Notes: generated by a model from the sequence alone, not told the origin. DNA of 45,094 bases from Spongospora subterranea (GCA_900404475.1 OUQQ01000097.1:1-45094); one strand, 5' to 3'; shown: positions 11,471 through 21,797, counted from the stretch's first letter. Program-made: numbers and translations.

Positions 11471-11832
11471 ATGAGTCGTGGTCGTTGTCGTTTTTTTACT
11501 TTTGTTGATCTGCTTCGAAATAGATATGGCGTCGATTGGCGAAATATCAAACAATGGCGGGAGCGGGTGGCCGATAGCGAGAGCGTAGACCGTCACACCA
11601 GAGTGCATTTGACCGCTGTCTTCGGTTCAGCCGTCGCGGCAGGTTGAGACATTTGGGCCCATCATCGAGGACCGATGCTGTTTCACGAAAATCGCCAGTA
11701 CGATTGGTTGGGTTTTATGTCGAGGAATCTCGTAAGAATATAAAGAATGGGTGTTTTAGAAAAATGAAACAATGTAGGAAAATACTGCCAATTGTGGTGT
11801 TTGCGAAACCGCAAACGCGCGTCGACAAATGA
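11471..11832 (+). CDS. small spliced gene, unknown function
   Basis: Three exons (11471-11584, 11631-11731, 11778-11832) with two 46-nt introns (GTAGAC...TTCAG; GTAAGA...TGTAG) join in phase to an 89-aa basic protein. The first exon reads FVDLLRNRYGVDWRNIKQWR, an amphipathic helical segment, and the second contains TFGPIIEDRCCFTKIASTIG. No family was recognised. It converges with the minus-strand gene ending at 11919. The last exon also reads open on the opposite strand, so its end is less certain than its first exon. Confidence 0.4.
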
Positions 11833-11918
11833 TCACATCGCCACAGACTGGACGATGATCACACGAGCGTTCCATTGTCAGGGCTTCGAAGGCCATCACG
11901 ATCTTGGCGTCGGTGGGA

Positions 11919-12578
11919 TCAACCGTGAATATTGATTATCCCGTTTGTGACATCTATGAAAAAAGGGACAATCATATTGTAGAAAAGCGTCGTTGCTCCA
12001 GTCGACCTTCGTGATATGGTTCCAATTGCACAGTACGACTTGGCGGCCAGGCGCTGTCCCCGGAATGACTCGAGTGTAAGAAAGTTTTCAAAAGCTACGG
12101 CGGGACGATCCTCGCTATCAGGATCTAGATCAGGTGAATCTGAATCATTCGTTTAGGCCATGAAAGTCAATAAACCCTAAGTAAAACACGAGAGCGATAC
12201 AGCTCGGTGCACCCGTGAACAGGATTATCCCACCTCATGTCATGAATGTGTCGCCAAAGATCGTTGCCCAACGGTTTCTGCTGCGGCCAATGCCCTGGAC
12301 TGACAAACCGAATCACGAGCTATTTCGGTCACTGACAACGGGGGGAGTCGATGTTTTTAGGTCGGGGGCGAAATTAGGGAGCTGTACTTCCCCTTCACGT
12401 GAAATGCCATTGCTCGAACGAGATATTTTTGTTGCAGACACTGGTTGGGTATCTGGCGCTATCCACCGGTCACAGTGTTGAACGCCCATCGAGATTCGGC
12501 GTTCGGTTTTTGGTCACGCTCCAGATGAAGGTGGGAGTTTGGGACATCCTCCCATTTCACTATATCGTGTGCAATCAT
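11919..12578 (-). CDS. spliced gene, unknown function
   Basis: Four exons fit in phase: 12578-12467, 12412-12388, 12299-12190 and 12139-11919, with introns of 54, 88 and 50 nt, giving 155 aa. The peptide looks natural throughout: MIAHDIVKWEDVPNSHLHLE at the start, LGNDLWRHIHDMRWDNPVHG in the middle, an acidic linker DLDPDSEDRP, then AFENFLTLESFRGQRLAAKS and a hydrophobic C-terminal end. The second exon is only 25 nt and its boundaries are the weakest part. No family was recognised. Its ATG is 17 bp from the MACPF start on the other strand. Confidence 0.45.
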
Positions 12579-12595
12579 CCTGACAGCATTTCGAC

Positions 12596-12836
12596 ATGAT
12601 TTTGGGCTACGTCTTGACCGTCGTCAGCATTGCCTCCACGCTTTACGCTGCGTCGGATCCGCAAACGTTGGCGAACATTGGATTCGGTACTCGGGCAACA
12701 ATGCCAATTCCGCCGCTTTTGTGGATTCTAACTGTTGGGTCCCTTTCTTGCAGTTGGAAGAGGATATAATATATTGAATGGGGATCCCCATGCCCGAACC
12801 GTCGACCCGGTAATAAAATGGCGCCAGCCAACAGCT

Positions 12837-12871
<35 letters not shown>

Positions 12872-14481
12872 TGAAGCGTTTTTGATAGGGGTTTCAGAGT
12901 GTCGTCTACGAAGTCGGTTCCTATGAGAAGAAAAAAACCTCGTCCGATTTCCGGTTCAATTTACCGGATGGCGTCTCAGCCGAGTGGGCGCTGAGTTGCT
13001 CCAAGAACTTCGAAACCGTTCAGGTGACGGGGGCGAAGTCCTATCGCCAGGCGCTGGCGGCCGAAGTGGTGGGAACGGTGGGCGGGTTTCGCGGCGTGGC
13101 GTTCTCGGCCAGCTCCGGGGCGAAACGGGTCGAGGACCGGATCCAGGAGGCGGGCAGCATCTTCATGGAGACGACGTCGAAATGTGAAGCGTACACAGCT
13201 CATATAGAGTGGTCTCGTTCCTTTCGTTTTCGGAAAACGATCCGGATTCATCCGCTGACCGTCGTTCTCGTTCAGGAACACACCTCCACGAATGTCGAAA
13301 AACTTTCAAAAAGCGTTGGAGACGCTGCCGAAGAAGTTCGAGTTCCACAATGGAGATCTTTATTGGAGATTATTTCGGCAATTTGGAACTCACGTCGCCT
13401 CACAGTACATGGCACGTTTTCTCAAACGAAACCCTCGACGAACTGATTGTTTTCCAGAGTGGCGTTTGGGTCTCGATTCTCAATTCGGCAGGAAATTTCT
13501 CGAAAAGCGACGGGGCGCGCGCTGACATGGAATGTGAACGTGAAACTGGCCGCTCAAGCGATCGCAGAGAGGGCGTATCTGAAGTCGGGGATCAATAACG
13601 ACAGAACCAAAGACGATATGGTCAAGCAAATGCTGGTGTCGTCTGAGATTTTCGCCATCGGCGGGCTGTCCATGATCAGCTCCGACACTGAGGATTGGGT
13701 CAACCTGACCATGAGCCAGGACGTCCTCCCCATCCGCTACACGTTGACCCCGATCAGCGAGATCGTCGGCGCCGAGCTGAAGCCGCACGTGGTGAAAGCG
13801 CTACACAGCTTCTGCGAGACGGTCCCGAACGCGAAGTGCGACGAGAGCAACGATGATTCGAGCCTGCCGATGCCGTTTTGCCCTCCAACCAACTACGCCG
13901 ACAAATGGATCTCGAACGGTCTTTCAGTGACGAGAGTGGACAAAGTGCTATCGTGCAACAATTCGCGCGCTCTTACCGGTTTGCGCTTTACTTACTCGAA
14001 AGCGTCTCCCTATAAATACAAGATCAGCTCTGGGTGTTTGGCGATCCCGGAAGACACAATCCAGGCCGGCGATTATGGACTGGAAACGAGCCCGCTCGTA
14101 CGCGAACCGAAACAAGCGCAATCGTTCAAGTGCAATCAGACGAACGCGTTCATCACATCGCTGAAATTGGAACGAACAACGCTGGCGCAGCCAGATCTGG
14201 TGTCGGCTGCGAAACATTTATCTGCAGCGCGGGCGTTCAAACCATTCTGGAGCATAACCTGTCGAAGAAGCAAGGAGAAATTCGTCAGGTGCACAACGAA
14301 TGACTGGGTCGTTGGAGTGAGAACCTTCCCGGGATGGAGCGAACTCGCTTGCGACCCAGGGCAAGTCATGACCGGGATCGAGTTCGCCAAACAAAACAGG
14401 CGCGTTCTGACCGAACAGAAGGCGAGAATCACGTGCTGCGTCCTGAATGCTCGACAGCCGTGCCAGCCAATAAATACCTGA
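12596..14481 (+). CDS. secreted MACPF/perforin-like protein
   Basis: Five exons (12596-12686, 12754-12809, 12898-13208, 13276-13404, 13458-14481) give 536 aa. Residues 1-18 are a signal peptide (MILGYVLTVVSIASTLYA). The MACPF domain follows: an N-terminal VGRGYNILNGDP segment and the diagnostic core YWRLFRQFGTH (residues 182-192, the Y..F...(Y/F)GTH signature), followed by VASQVAFGSRFSI. The C-terminal ~200 residues are Cys-containing and beta-rich, with FAKQNRRVLTEQKARITCCV near the end, recalling the C-terminal membrane-recognition domains of protist perforin-like proteins, though I cannot assign the fold. MACPF proteins oligomerise into membrane pores; target and role here are unknown. Intron 2 carries a (GT)16 tract. 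An AATAAA lies in the last codons. Confidence 0.88.
12839..12870. repeat. (GT)16 microsatellite in a MACPF intron
   Basis: An uninterrupted GT dinucleotide run of 32 nt inside the 88-nt second intron (12810-12897). A shorter TG run sits in THYN1 intron 2 (about 15146-15160). Confidence 0.95.
14469..14474 (+). terminator. AATAAA within the last codons of the MACPF gene
   Basis: The hexamer spans codons 3-5 from the end and lies four bases before the TGA at 14479-14481. No other AATAAA is seen on this strand before the THYN1 stop at 14588. Confidence 0.4.
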
Positions 14482-14587
14482 TCGATTAGCGAATAACGAA
14501 CCCGGTTGTTGATAACGCAAACTCAAAACCCAAAGTGTTGATTTGTGAGTGTGGCGATTTCCGCTTCTGTGTATTGGGGGACGGTGG

Positions 14588-15483
14588 TCATTCAAGAGCC
14601 AGTATTCTGTGCCAATGATCGGGCGCAACAGGTTGAATGGACAGACGGGATCCGCGAGCGATCAGCCGCAGTCCCTGAAGCTCATCGGAATACCCTTTCA
14701 GTTCGTGCAGGCTGATCAGCCGGGACAGGCGGCGAACGAGCTGGACGTCGACCATGAACCAGATCGGCGATTCGGGGACCGATCGTGGGTCGAAATGCCC
14801 GCTGGACTTGTTCCACGACGAGTGGTCCGGATAGGATTCTTTGGTCACCTTTGATTCGGCGGTTTCAACAAACAGGGCGTGTTCCAGCGGAGACCCCAAT
14901 ATACCTTGACGATTCCAACAATACCCGGTTCTGGACACGAACTATGGTAGAAGAACCCAAGGTCGCCCGCCTTCATCTTGTCTCGCATCATATTTCGAGC
15001 CTGAACCATGAGCGGTTGGTCAAAGCCGCGCTTCCAAGGGCGATCCCAACGACGACGACGAACCTGATAATTTCTGACACCGTCCCAGCACGACGTCTGA
15101 TTTGGTGCAGCCGCTAGATCATCGATAGAGAATTTCATCTCCTGAAAACACACACACACAACTCTCATGTCATTGCCTCTGTGAAGATTTCACCCGACTC
15201 GTGAATGGAATGTTCAACAACGTACGATTCCCTGTTCGATACGAGAAAGAGGTTCGGATTTGAACAGCCAATAATTAGGTCCAGACGTTTCTGGCTGCAC
15301 GAAATCGCACGTTGCCGTTATTCATTATCAGAGTTTTTGATCCTGACGAACCGTTACCAGAGCGATATTTTCTTTGACGGATTCGTCAATCTTGGGCTTC
15401 TTCATTGGTTCATCAACCGAGAAATCGGACGTTGGAGTTCTTCCCCGAAGGTCGGACGCCCTTTTCCTGCTGGGCGACCTCAT
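14588..15483 (-). CDS. THYN1: thymocyte nuclear protein 1-like EVE-domain protein
   Basis: Five exons (15483-15358, 15294-15226, 15141-15064, 15000-14905, 14848-14588) with introns of 56-84 nt encode 209 aa. After a basic N-terminal segment with KKPK (possible nuclear signal) comes the EVE domain: YWLFKSEP, WDGVRNYQ, ARNMMRDKMKAGDLGFFYHS, EPGIVGIVKV..SYPD, and WFMVDVQLV. These match THYN1 motif by motif. EVE domains are PUA-like and bind modified bases in DNA or RNA; the eukaryotic THYN1 role is still poorly defined. Introns: the 63-nt one (15001-15063) is a multiple of three and stop-free. It is convergent with the MACPF gene, 106 bp between stops. Confidence 0.95.
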
Positions 15484-15773
15484 GGCCACGAGCAATCGGT
15501 GAGGAAAACCGCTGGACAGCAGTCGAATGGCGCTGCGATTGGCCCCTCAATCCGTTGACCTGACTCTGCGAACGGCCAACGACCAACAGTGCGAAACGAC
15601 CAGTTGGACAACTGCGCGCTTCAACACAGCAAAACCGACAAATAATCCCAGACCACGACTTATCGTTCTATAAAACAGTCATTGAGTTCTGCAAAGATTT
15701 CTGGATGTTTCCAATAGACGATTCAGTTTGAATTTTATAACGGTTGTGATTGCGAGCGAGATCGATAAACACG

Positions 15774-16667
15774 TTATTCGGCCTTCCTTCTTGTTAGATG
15801 ATCGTATATCACAATCTGGATATATTCGTCCGATTTGATGACCGTTCGTGTGGAATTATCGCCACATTGCGCGCGCGGATCGACGTTCACGATCTTGCGA
15901 TCGCGCTTATTCTTGAACAGTATTCCTGAACTACTTTCGGCAATGACTTGAAAATTGGCAGACGATGTCGACGCTGTCGATTGTGTATCCCAGTTGTAAA
16001 AGCTGAAACCAATCAGCAATAAATATCGTTGATATTTGATTCCTATTTCACTAACTCACCTCAAATCTGTTGACCGCGGAAGGAATCGTTTTTTACGTAG
16101 AAAGTATTGCTCAAAATCGTCGGTTTTTAGTCGTTGAGTGTAATCGATGTAACCCGATATTTCTTGGCCTTTACTGTTCTTATCTCTGACAAATATTATT
16201 GACTGTGAACAAGAAATCAGAATCCCTTTTCAAGCGAGAAAAAAACAGAACTAGCACAAACCGTTAGTTTCCCGTTGAGTATATCTTGTTCCCGTGCGGC
16301 TAACGCCTCAAGGAACGGATATTGGCGGAGGTCTTTCCCTGAACCCGTCAGGTTCATCTGTGCCGTCTTCTCGACGGGTTTATTGTCAAGATCGAGCGCT
16401 TCCCGCTTCTTCTGAATAAACTCTTCCCGCTTCAAGGTATATCCATGACCTCGATATCCCAATTCCACTAGTTGTCTGGCAAGGTCATCGCTCTGTGCAA
16501 AAACCTGTCGCTCAGTTCCTAATCCGACGCCTAATTAACCATATACCCACATCCAAATATTGCCGATCCTTCGCTGTAATTTGCGAGTCGAGATAGTCTT
16601 CATATGTCGGAAAACTGACGAGACTCATATCACGAGCATCGTGGACCCGGGTTTGGAATAACGACAT
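15774..16667 (-). CDS. CFAP299: cilia- and flagella-associated protein 299 (C4orf22)
   Basis: Four exons (16667-16551, 16504-16262, 16202-16060, 16002-15774) with introns of 46-59 nt encode 243 aa, close to the human protein (about 233 aa). The order of conserved blocks matches CFAP299: [81 protein letters not shown] and [11 protein letters not shown]. The family (DUF4464) is found in ciliated organisms and is linked to sperm flagella; its molecular role is not known. Its presence with IFT74 in this window indicates that the organism builds a motile flagellum at some stage. Confidence 0.95.
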
Positions 16668-17172
16668 CGCCTTTTATCCTATTTAGCCAATCAAAAGAAA
16701 CAAAATGGTCACGATATTTAACATCCAATGCAATTCCAAGGGCAAGTACGGGCTCGATACTATCCTACAGCATCTGGCAAAAATATCTTGGGATAAACCA
16801 GATACAGTACGATGGTAGTATCGATAGATAAGATGGGATAGCCGTTGGAAAAAGGATAAAGACTATCGGGAGATATGGATAGTACATATCGGTTAAGTGA
16901 TCGGTTGTCAAATGTTCAAAATCATCACCAAATATTGGTTAATTCATGGGGCGTGTTCGAGATCATCATCAGAATCGATTAAGGGGGTGATTGTGAATTA
17001 GAGGTTTGTTCGAGATCATCTCCAGATATCGATTAAGTGGGTGATTGCGATTGAAAAGCCTGTTCGAGATCATTAGCAAAAGATGTTGGGCTAAGCGATA
17101 TGGTATTGGTATGCGAAATGAGGGAGACCATTTGATTAACCCGACAGAACACATATGTATTCGGAATCTGAA
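16668..17172. other. intergenic region with degenerate tandem repeat
   Basis: This is the 5' flank of CFAP299 and the 3' flank of the next gene. It holds the 54-bp repeat listed separately, and no gene. Confidence 0.5.
16914..17110. repeat. degenerate 54-bp tandem repeat
   Basis: GTTCGAGATCAT occurs at 16954, 17008 and 17062, 54 bp apart, and a diverged copy (GTTCAAAATCAT) is at 16914. Between the landmarks are related ATCGATTAAG(T/G)GGGTGATTG segments. The 18-codon period leaves a stop-free minus-strand ORF (17154-16969) that is probably not a gene. Confidence 0.75.
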
Positions 17173-17643
17173 TTAGACTTTAATCAGCTTTCCTTCAATA
17201 GAATGGGCAACAGCTAAAGCACCATTCATGACCAAACATATATAATACAGTATTGATCCCGTTTGAGTATATGCGATAATGTAAAAGCTGTTGAATGAAG
17301 CTAAACACCAAAACACCATAATCGCCCGTATAGTTAGGTTAGAAGGATGAGCAGATATCGATTGAATTAGACAGGCCATTCCGATCATATAGACGCCAAT
17401 GCTCCTGGTAGCTGTGCTCATAACTGTCCCAGAGGCGAACTCCCCTCCGAACAATCCAGATATCAAACCGGGAAATAATATGGACACAAGTCCTCCGCAT
17501 CCCAATATACAGATATCAATGAAGAGTAAATCATCACGCGATGTGCTCCCTTTCAGCAGTTGCTGGGCACATAAGTTTACCTTGTTGTACCCGTTCTCAA
17601 GAACCTGTTTGACAGACTCCTTCGAATAATATTGGTTCGCCAT
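17173..17643 (-). CDS. four-helix membrane protein, unknown
   Basis: A single-exon gene of 156 aa, ATG at 17643. After a soluble ~45-residue N-terminus there are four hydrophobic segments: FIDICILGCGGLVSILF, SIGVYMIGMACLIQSI, AIMVFWCLASFNSFYII and ILYYICLVMNGALAVA. The arrangement, with an R..G..M motif at helix 2, is reminiscent of small four-helix families such as DUF4345/DoxX, but no family can be named with confidence. No signal peptide is apparent. It is intronless, unlike most neighbours. Confidence 0.6.
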   Translation of the reverse strand: MANQYYSKESVKQVLENGYNKVNLCAQQLLKGSTSRDDLLFIDICILGCGGLVSILFPGLISGLFGGEFASGTVMSTATRSIGVYMIGMACLIQSISAHPSNLTIRAIMVFWCLASFNSFYIIAYTQTGSILYYICLVMNGALAVAHSIEGKLIKV

Positions 17644-18407
17644 ATACAATACTCTATAGACAATGAACGATTGATCAGACGATGATCCTTTATCAGGTTC
17701 ACTATGAGATGAGAGTTACTGTACCAGAGCCCCACTGTACCAGTGCATGCCTGCACTGGGGATCACGTCATGCATGCATACACTGCAGTGTCCTGTCACA
17801 CATCAGACGAATTCGGAGGCCGCGAACCACACTTGGCGTGAATGGGCAAGATGAGATGACCCATACAGTGGCTCCGCCCAACCAACCAACTGCGAGAACA
17901 GCCATCAACCAAGAAAATCAACCTATCTCGTGCTGTGAAAAATTTCTTCAACCGAACCAACCATTGACCCTCAACCAAGCTAAACCGGTCAACCCCGATG
18001 AGAACATTCGTCAACCGAGCCAACCATTGAAGTCAACCTGGTAACATGACCTCTCCTCAACCAAGGTAATCAACCAGTCAACCTCTATGAGGACTCTCCT
18101 CAACCGAGCAAATCAACCAGTCAACCTCGATGAGGACTCTCCTCAACCAAGGTAATCAACCAGTCAACCTCGATGAGGACTCTCCTCAACCAAGGTAATC
18201 AACCAGTCAACCTCGATGAGGACTCTCCTCAACCGAGCATCAACCAGTCAACTCCGATGAGAACTATCCTCAACCGAGCATCAACCAGTCAACCCCGATG
18301 AGATCTTTCCTCAACCGAGCCAACCGCGTGATGTCAACCCGTCAGGTGTTAATTAGGGGGTGTCGGACCACTCTCATTTGTCACATCGCCATTACGAATA
18401 TCGGATC
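17644..18407. other. intergenic region dominated by a minisatellite
   Basis: It contains the minisatellite listed below and, at 17720-17790, short overlapping inverted and direct repeats rich in TGCA and CACTG. No gene was recognised before the SEC11 ATG. Confidence 0.5.
17945..18335. repeat. 43/41-bp minisatellite (CAACC-rich), about 8 copies
   Basis: The landmark TCCTCAACC begins at 18054, 18097, 18140, 18183 and 18226 (period 43), then at 18267 and 18308 (period 41). Each unit contains CAACCAGTCAAC and GATGAGGACT. More diverged units extend leftward to about 17945. The tract runs up to about 70 bp before the SEC11 start codon, so it may lie in its promoter. Confidence 0.9.
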
Positions 18408-19134
18408 ATGGACGGCGTTGTGTCCTGGCTCCATCATGCCAAACACCAGTATAAAACAAATAAGCGCAATGTTAGTAAGCATCCATTCTTCCTTGTTTAT
18501 AGAACCAACCGTGTTCTATAGATTATCCAGCAGATCATCAATCTAGGCATGATCGTAAGCACTGCATTAGTGATCTGGAAAGGATTGGTTCTGGTCACCA
18601 ATAGTGAAAGTCCAGTAGTTGTCGTATTATCTGGGAGTATGGAACCGGCATTTTATCGTGGCGATATTCTGCTCCTGACACTATCTTCCGATCCAATTGA
18701 AATCGGTGACATTGTCGTGTAAGTTTCTATCCCATCACACCATTTCCTTTCGTCTTTATCGAGTTTTGTTAAACAGATTCAAAATCAAGGGGCGAGATAT
18801 TCCGATTGTTCATCGCGTTCTGGAGGTCCATTATCCATCCGATCCCAAGGATGGCCCTCCTCGATTATTAACCAAAGGAGATAACAACCGTGTCGATGAT
18901 CGTGGACTATACAATCGCGGTCAGTTCTGGCTAGATCCCGCCGATATCATCGGCCGAGCTAAAGCGTCAGTCCATCATTGTCTCGAGGATAAACGGGATC
19001 GATCATTGACCTGTCTCTCCAGATGGTGTCCCTATGTTGGATTCCCAACGATCATGTTCAGCGACTACCCCTTACTGAAATACGTCGTGCTCGGGTGTAT
19101 GGCCATCATGGTCATCTTCTCCAAAGAGGAATAA
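18408..19134 (+). CDS. SEC11: signal peptidase complex catalytic subunit SEC11
   Basis: Four exons (18408-18470, 18531-18718, 18777-18965, 19023-19134) give 183 aa, the usual SEC11 length. Conserved blocks: an N-terminal membrane helix ([19 protein letters not shown]), [20 protein letters not shown] with the catalytic Ser, [11 protein letters not shown] with the catalytic His that replaces the bacterial Lys, [16 protein letters not shown] with the acidic residues, and a C-terminal hydrophobic segment. It cleaves signal peptides in the ER membrane. Intron 3 (57 nt) is stop-free and a multiple of three; retaining it would insert 19 residues just after RAK. The homology pattern (RAKxWCPYVG) supports splicing. 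Confidence 0.96.
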
Positions 19135-19384
19135 TATAGCTCATAAACATTCAACGAAACAGTCTGCGACAAATGAACCTCAAACGACCTCCCCCTTTCC
19201 AGTTTCATGTCCTGACCGTTTCCCTAATCTGCAAATTCCTCCCCCCCATGTGTGACTATCATCAGAATAACCGTCTTTTCGTCTCTGTCGTCGGCCCCAA
19301 AACACCCGTTTCTCCATCGCCAGATATCGCGCTCCAACGTGTTCGATCATCGCCATCTCCCCAGCCCATCTCTACCGCCCACCC

Positions 19385-21757
19385 ATGCAGCAATTCCAGG
19401 CTGGCGCCCCGATCATCGCCTCCCACCTCGTGCCCGGTGTCGTCGGCCCAGTCCCGGCCAGTCGTGCTGGCCCCGTCGCCGCCGCCTCGCGTCGCCCGAA
19501 CACCGCCTTGCGCCGCATCGGGACGGGGCATGATCCATCGGCCACAGGTATGAAATGGATCGGTATTCCCGGCCCCGGCGATGCAGCCGCCCTGATCTCG
19601 GGTCGTTTTACTCAGGTGGACACCCGTCCAACGTCAATCTACAGGTCGATTTCCGACCGGTGACACAACATGGAATGACGGGAATGAGGACGGCGACACC
19701 GGGCCAGGGCCGACAGTTCGCAGACGGGTCGTTCTTCATTGCCGAACTTCGCAACAAGATCACGGAGGTGACCGAGGAGATCGCCAAACTCCAGGACGAG
19801 GTCCAGCTGAAGACGCAGGATCAAAGCGCGATCGCCCATCTGCAGAAGAAGTTCGAGGACACGACGAGCGTGATCCATTCGCTAGAAGGGCAGCTCGCTG
19901 ATTACAATCTGGCACATGATAAAGTGAGAACGGGGGCGGATTTACGAGATCTATTGGACCGTGTCAAGCGCGTTGAATCGCAGAATGAACAGCAGAAGCA
20001 GCAGATCGACGAGCTTTTCAGCAGGTGAGTCCCCGCCGTTTATTGACGATTTGTCCTGGGATTGATGGACCGCCCATATAGTCGAACGTCCCAAGATCAA
20101 CAACGATCTAAGCTGGAAGAGGAGATTGCGGTTGCGATAGCGGATGAGGAGTCGTGCATGAGCCAGATTCATGGAGACGTGAACAACGAATACACATCGT
20201 TGAAAGGGGAATGCGACGACCTGTCCAGTGATATTCTCAAGAAAGACGGCGTTCTTTCCGGGTTCGAAAACCAACTAAAGGAGCAGGAGATTCTGCTGCG
20301 AAAGGACGAGTTTCGCACTCATTTCAAGGGACTCGCTCAATTACAGGAATTTGAGAAATTGGAAGAACAGAGGAATGAGCTGCGAGAAGAATGCGATGCG
20401 AATCTGACCATTGACCAGATGCGGGAACGATTGCAATCGAAAGCGAAGGAGGATGCGGTCATCATCAAGGCGACGGACGAGCGCCTGCGCGACCTCGAGC
20501 TGGCCATCGAACAGGTTCAGCTGGCGATCCAGGAGCGCGAGACGCACAAGGAGAACATGAAGGAGTTCGAGGACGTCACCAAGAAGTACGAGGCGCTGTA
20601 CCAGAGGGACAAGGCGATGCAGGAGTTCATCGACCGGTTCGAGAGCACACGCCACAAGGACGCCGACCAGAAGAAGGCGATCCAGACCAGGATCGTGGCG
20701 CTGATGGAGCACATCAGCGAGGGGATCATCAAGAAGGACAATCTGCCGACAACCAATCAGGTGTCGGCCATGGAGAACGACCTGTCGTTCAAGTCGAAAG
20801 AGCTCGACGCGTCGCAAGTCACATTGGAACGAGTCAAACGAGGTTGTTTTTTGTTGACAGCGCGATCGGACACGACGCGTTGGGCTGATCTGGTGTGTTG
20901 TCTGTGCTGATCTCAGAACTGGACAAACGCAAAGCGGAGCTGGAGCAGGTGAACCATCTGGCCGATAAAATCAGGGACGAACTGGTCAGCCTCGATACGA
21001 GAGCCGAGCAGATGCAGCGGGAGATGGCGGTTCTAACCGATATNTTTTTGTTGACAGCGCGATCGGACACGACGCGTTGGGCTGATCTGGTGTGTTGTCT
21101 GTGCTGATCTCAGAACTGGACAAACGCAAAGCGGAGCTGGAGCAGGTGAACCATCTGGCTGATAAAATCAGAGACGAACTGGTCAGCCTCGATACGAGAG
21201 CCGAGCAGATGCAGCGGGAGATGGCGGTTCTAACCGATATTGAGGGCCTGAAAGAGCGGGAGACGCAGAATAAACTGGTAACCGCTCGTGAACCACGATC
21301 GTCGCGATTTCGTTTGTCAACACACGCGTTGGTCGTTGTCAGATGCTGCAGCAGGAACTGGCAACCGTCAAGCATAAAAGGGCGGCGATTCAGATGCAGG
21401 TACAGAGCCTGAGCAAACACTATGAATCAAGGAAGAAGGTGAAATCTTTGGACGAATGTACCTGGTGAAAGTGCTCTGATTTGATGGGGATTAGATACTT
21501 GTAGATGACGATTGGAAGCGCTTAGAGACGTTGGAAGCCAAATTGAGAACATATGCTCAAACCGCTTATTCGCTAGAGACTCGTACGTTGTTCATCGGGA
21601 CTGATTGATTGCCGTTTTCGTTTTCCTCATGTTCACCATCGCCCACGTAGATATCGCATCCAGAAAACGGGAGAGCGACTTCCAGCCTATTCGCGATCAA
21701 GTGATCAGTCTGATCCAGCAAGTGAATTCGGTGGTGGTTGGCAAGCAATTAACCTGA
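19385..21757 (+). CDS. IFT74: intraflagellar transport protein 74
   Basis: Seven exons: 19385-19547, 19616-20024, 20082-20842, 21114-21277, 21343-21438, 21495-21582, 21651-21757; all phases agree and give 595 aa (human IFT74 is about 600). The N-terminus is basic and Ala/Pro-rich, then SNVNLQVDFRPVTQHGMTGM matches the IFT74 block before the long coiled coil, which runs from about residue 95 to the end; the C-terminus has SDFQPIRDQV. IFT74 pairs with IFT81 in the IFT-B complex and its basic head helps bind tubulin for transport into cilia. Exon 4 exists twice in the assembly (also 20917-21044) around a single N; using one copy restores the full frame, so the second copy is taken as an assembly duplicate. 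Confidence 0.95.
20848..21240. other. assembly duplication around a single N (21045)
   Basis: About 195 bp ending at 21044 is repeated almost exactly at 21046-21240 (for example GCCGATAAAATCAGGG versus GCTGATAAAATCAGAG). The copies contain the end of IFT74 intron 3 and most of exon 4. The single N looks like two overlapping contigs, perhaps two alleles, placed end to end instead of merged. Confidence 0.85.
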
Positions 21758-21791
21758 CTGTCGGGTGTTGGGTCATTGCATCCAATCAGTC

Positions 21792-21797
21792 AATAAA
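21792..21797 (+). terminator. poly(A) signal of IFT74
   Basis: AATAAA lies 35 nt past the IFT74 stop codon. Confidence 0.5.

Noticed and set aside
12215..12481. Possible integrase zinc-finger remnant on the plus strand
   Set aside because: A few CxxC-like and DNG-like words occur, but without order or spacing, and the minus-strand spliced gene explains the region better.
16969..17154. 61-aa minus-strand ORF
   Set aside because: It is made by the 54-bp repeat and shows an 18-residue period only.
17945..18335. CRISPR-like array
   Set aside because: The whole unit repeats, with no unique spacers between identical repeats, and the context is eukaryotic.
20341..20817. 158-aa minus-strand ORF inside IFT74
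   Set aside because: It is Leu/Val-rich because it reads the complement of coiled-coil codons; IFT74 is certain on the other strand.
20917..21044. Extra IFT74 exon
   Set aside because: It is a near-identical copy of the exon at 21114-21277 next to a single N; including both breaks the frame and the family pattern.
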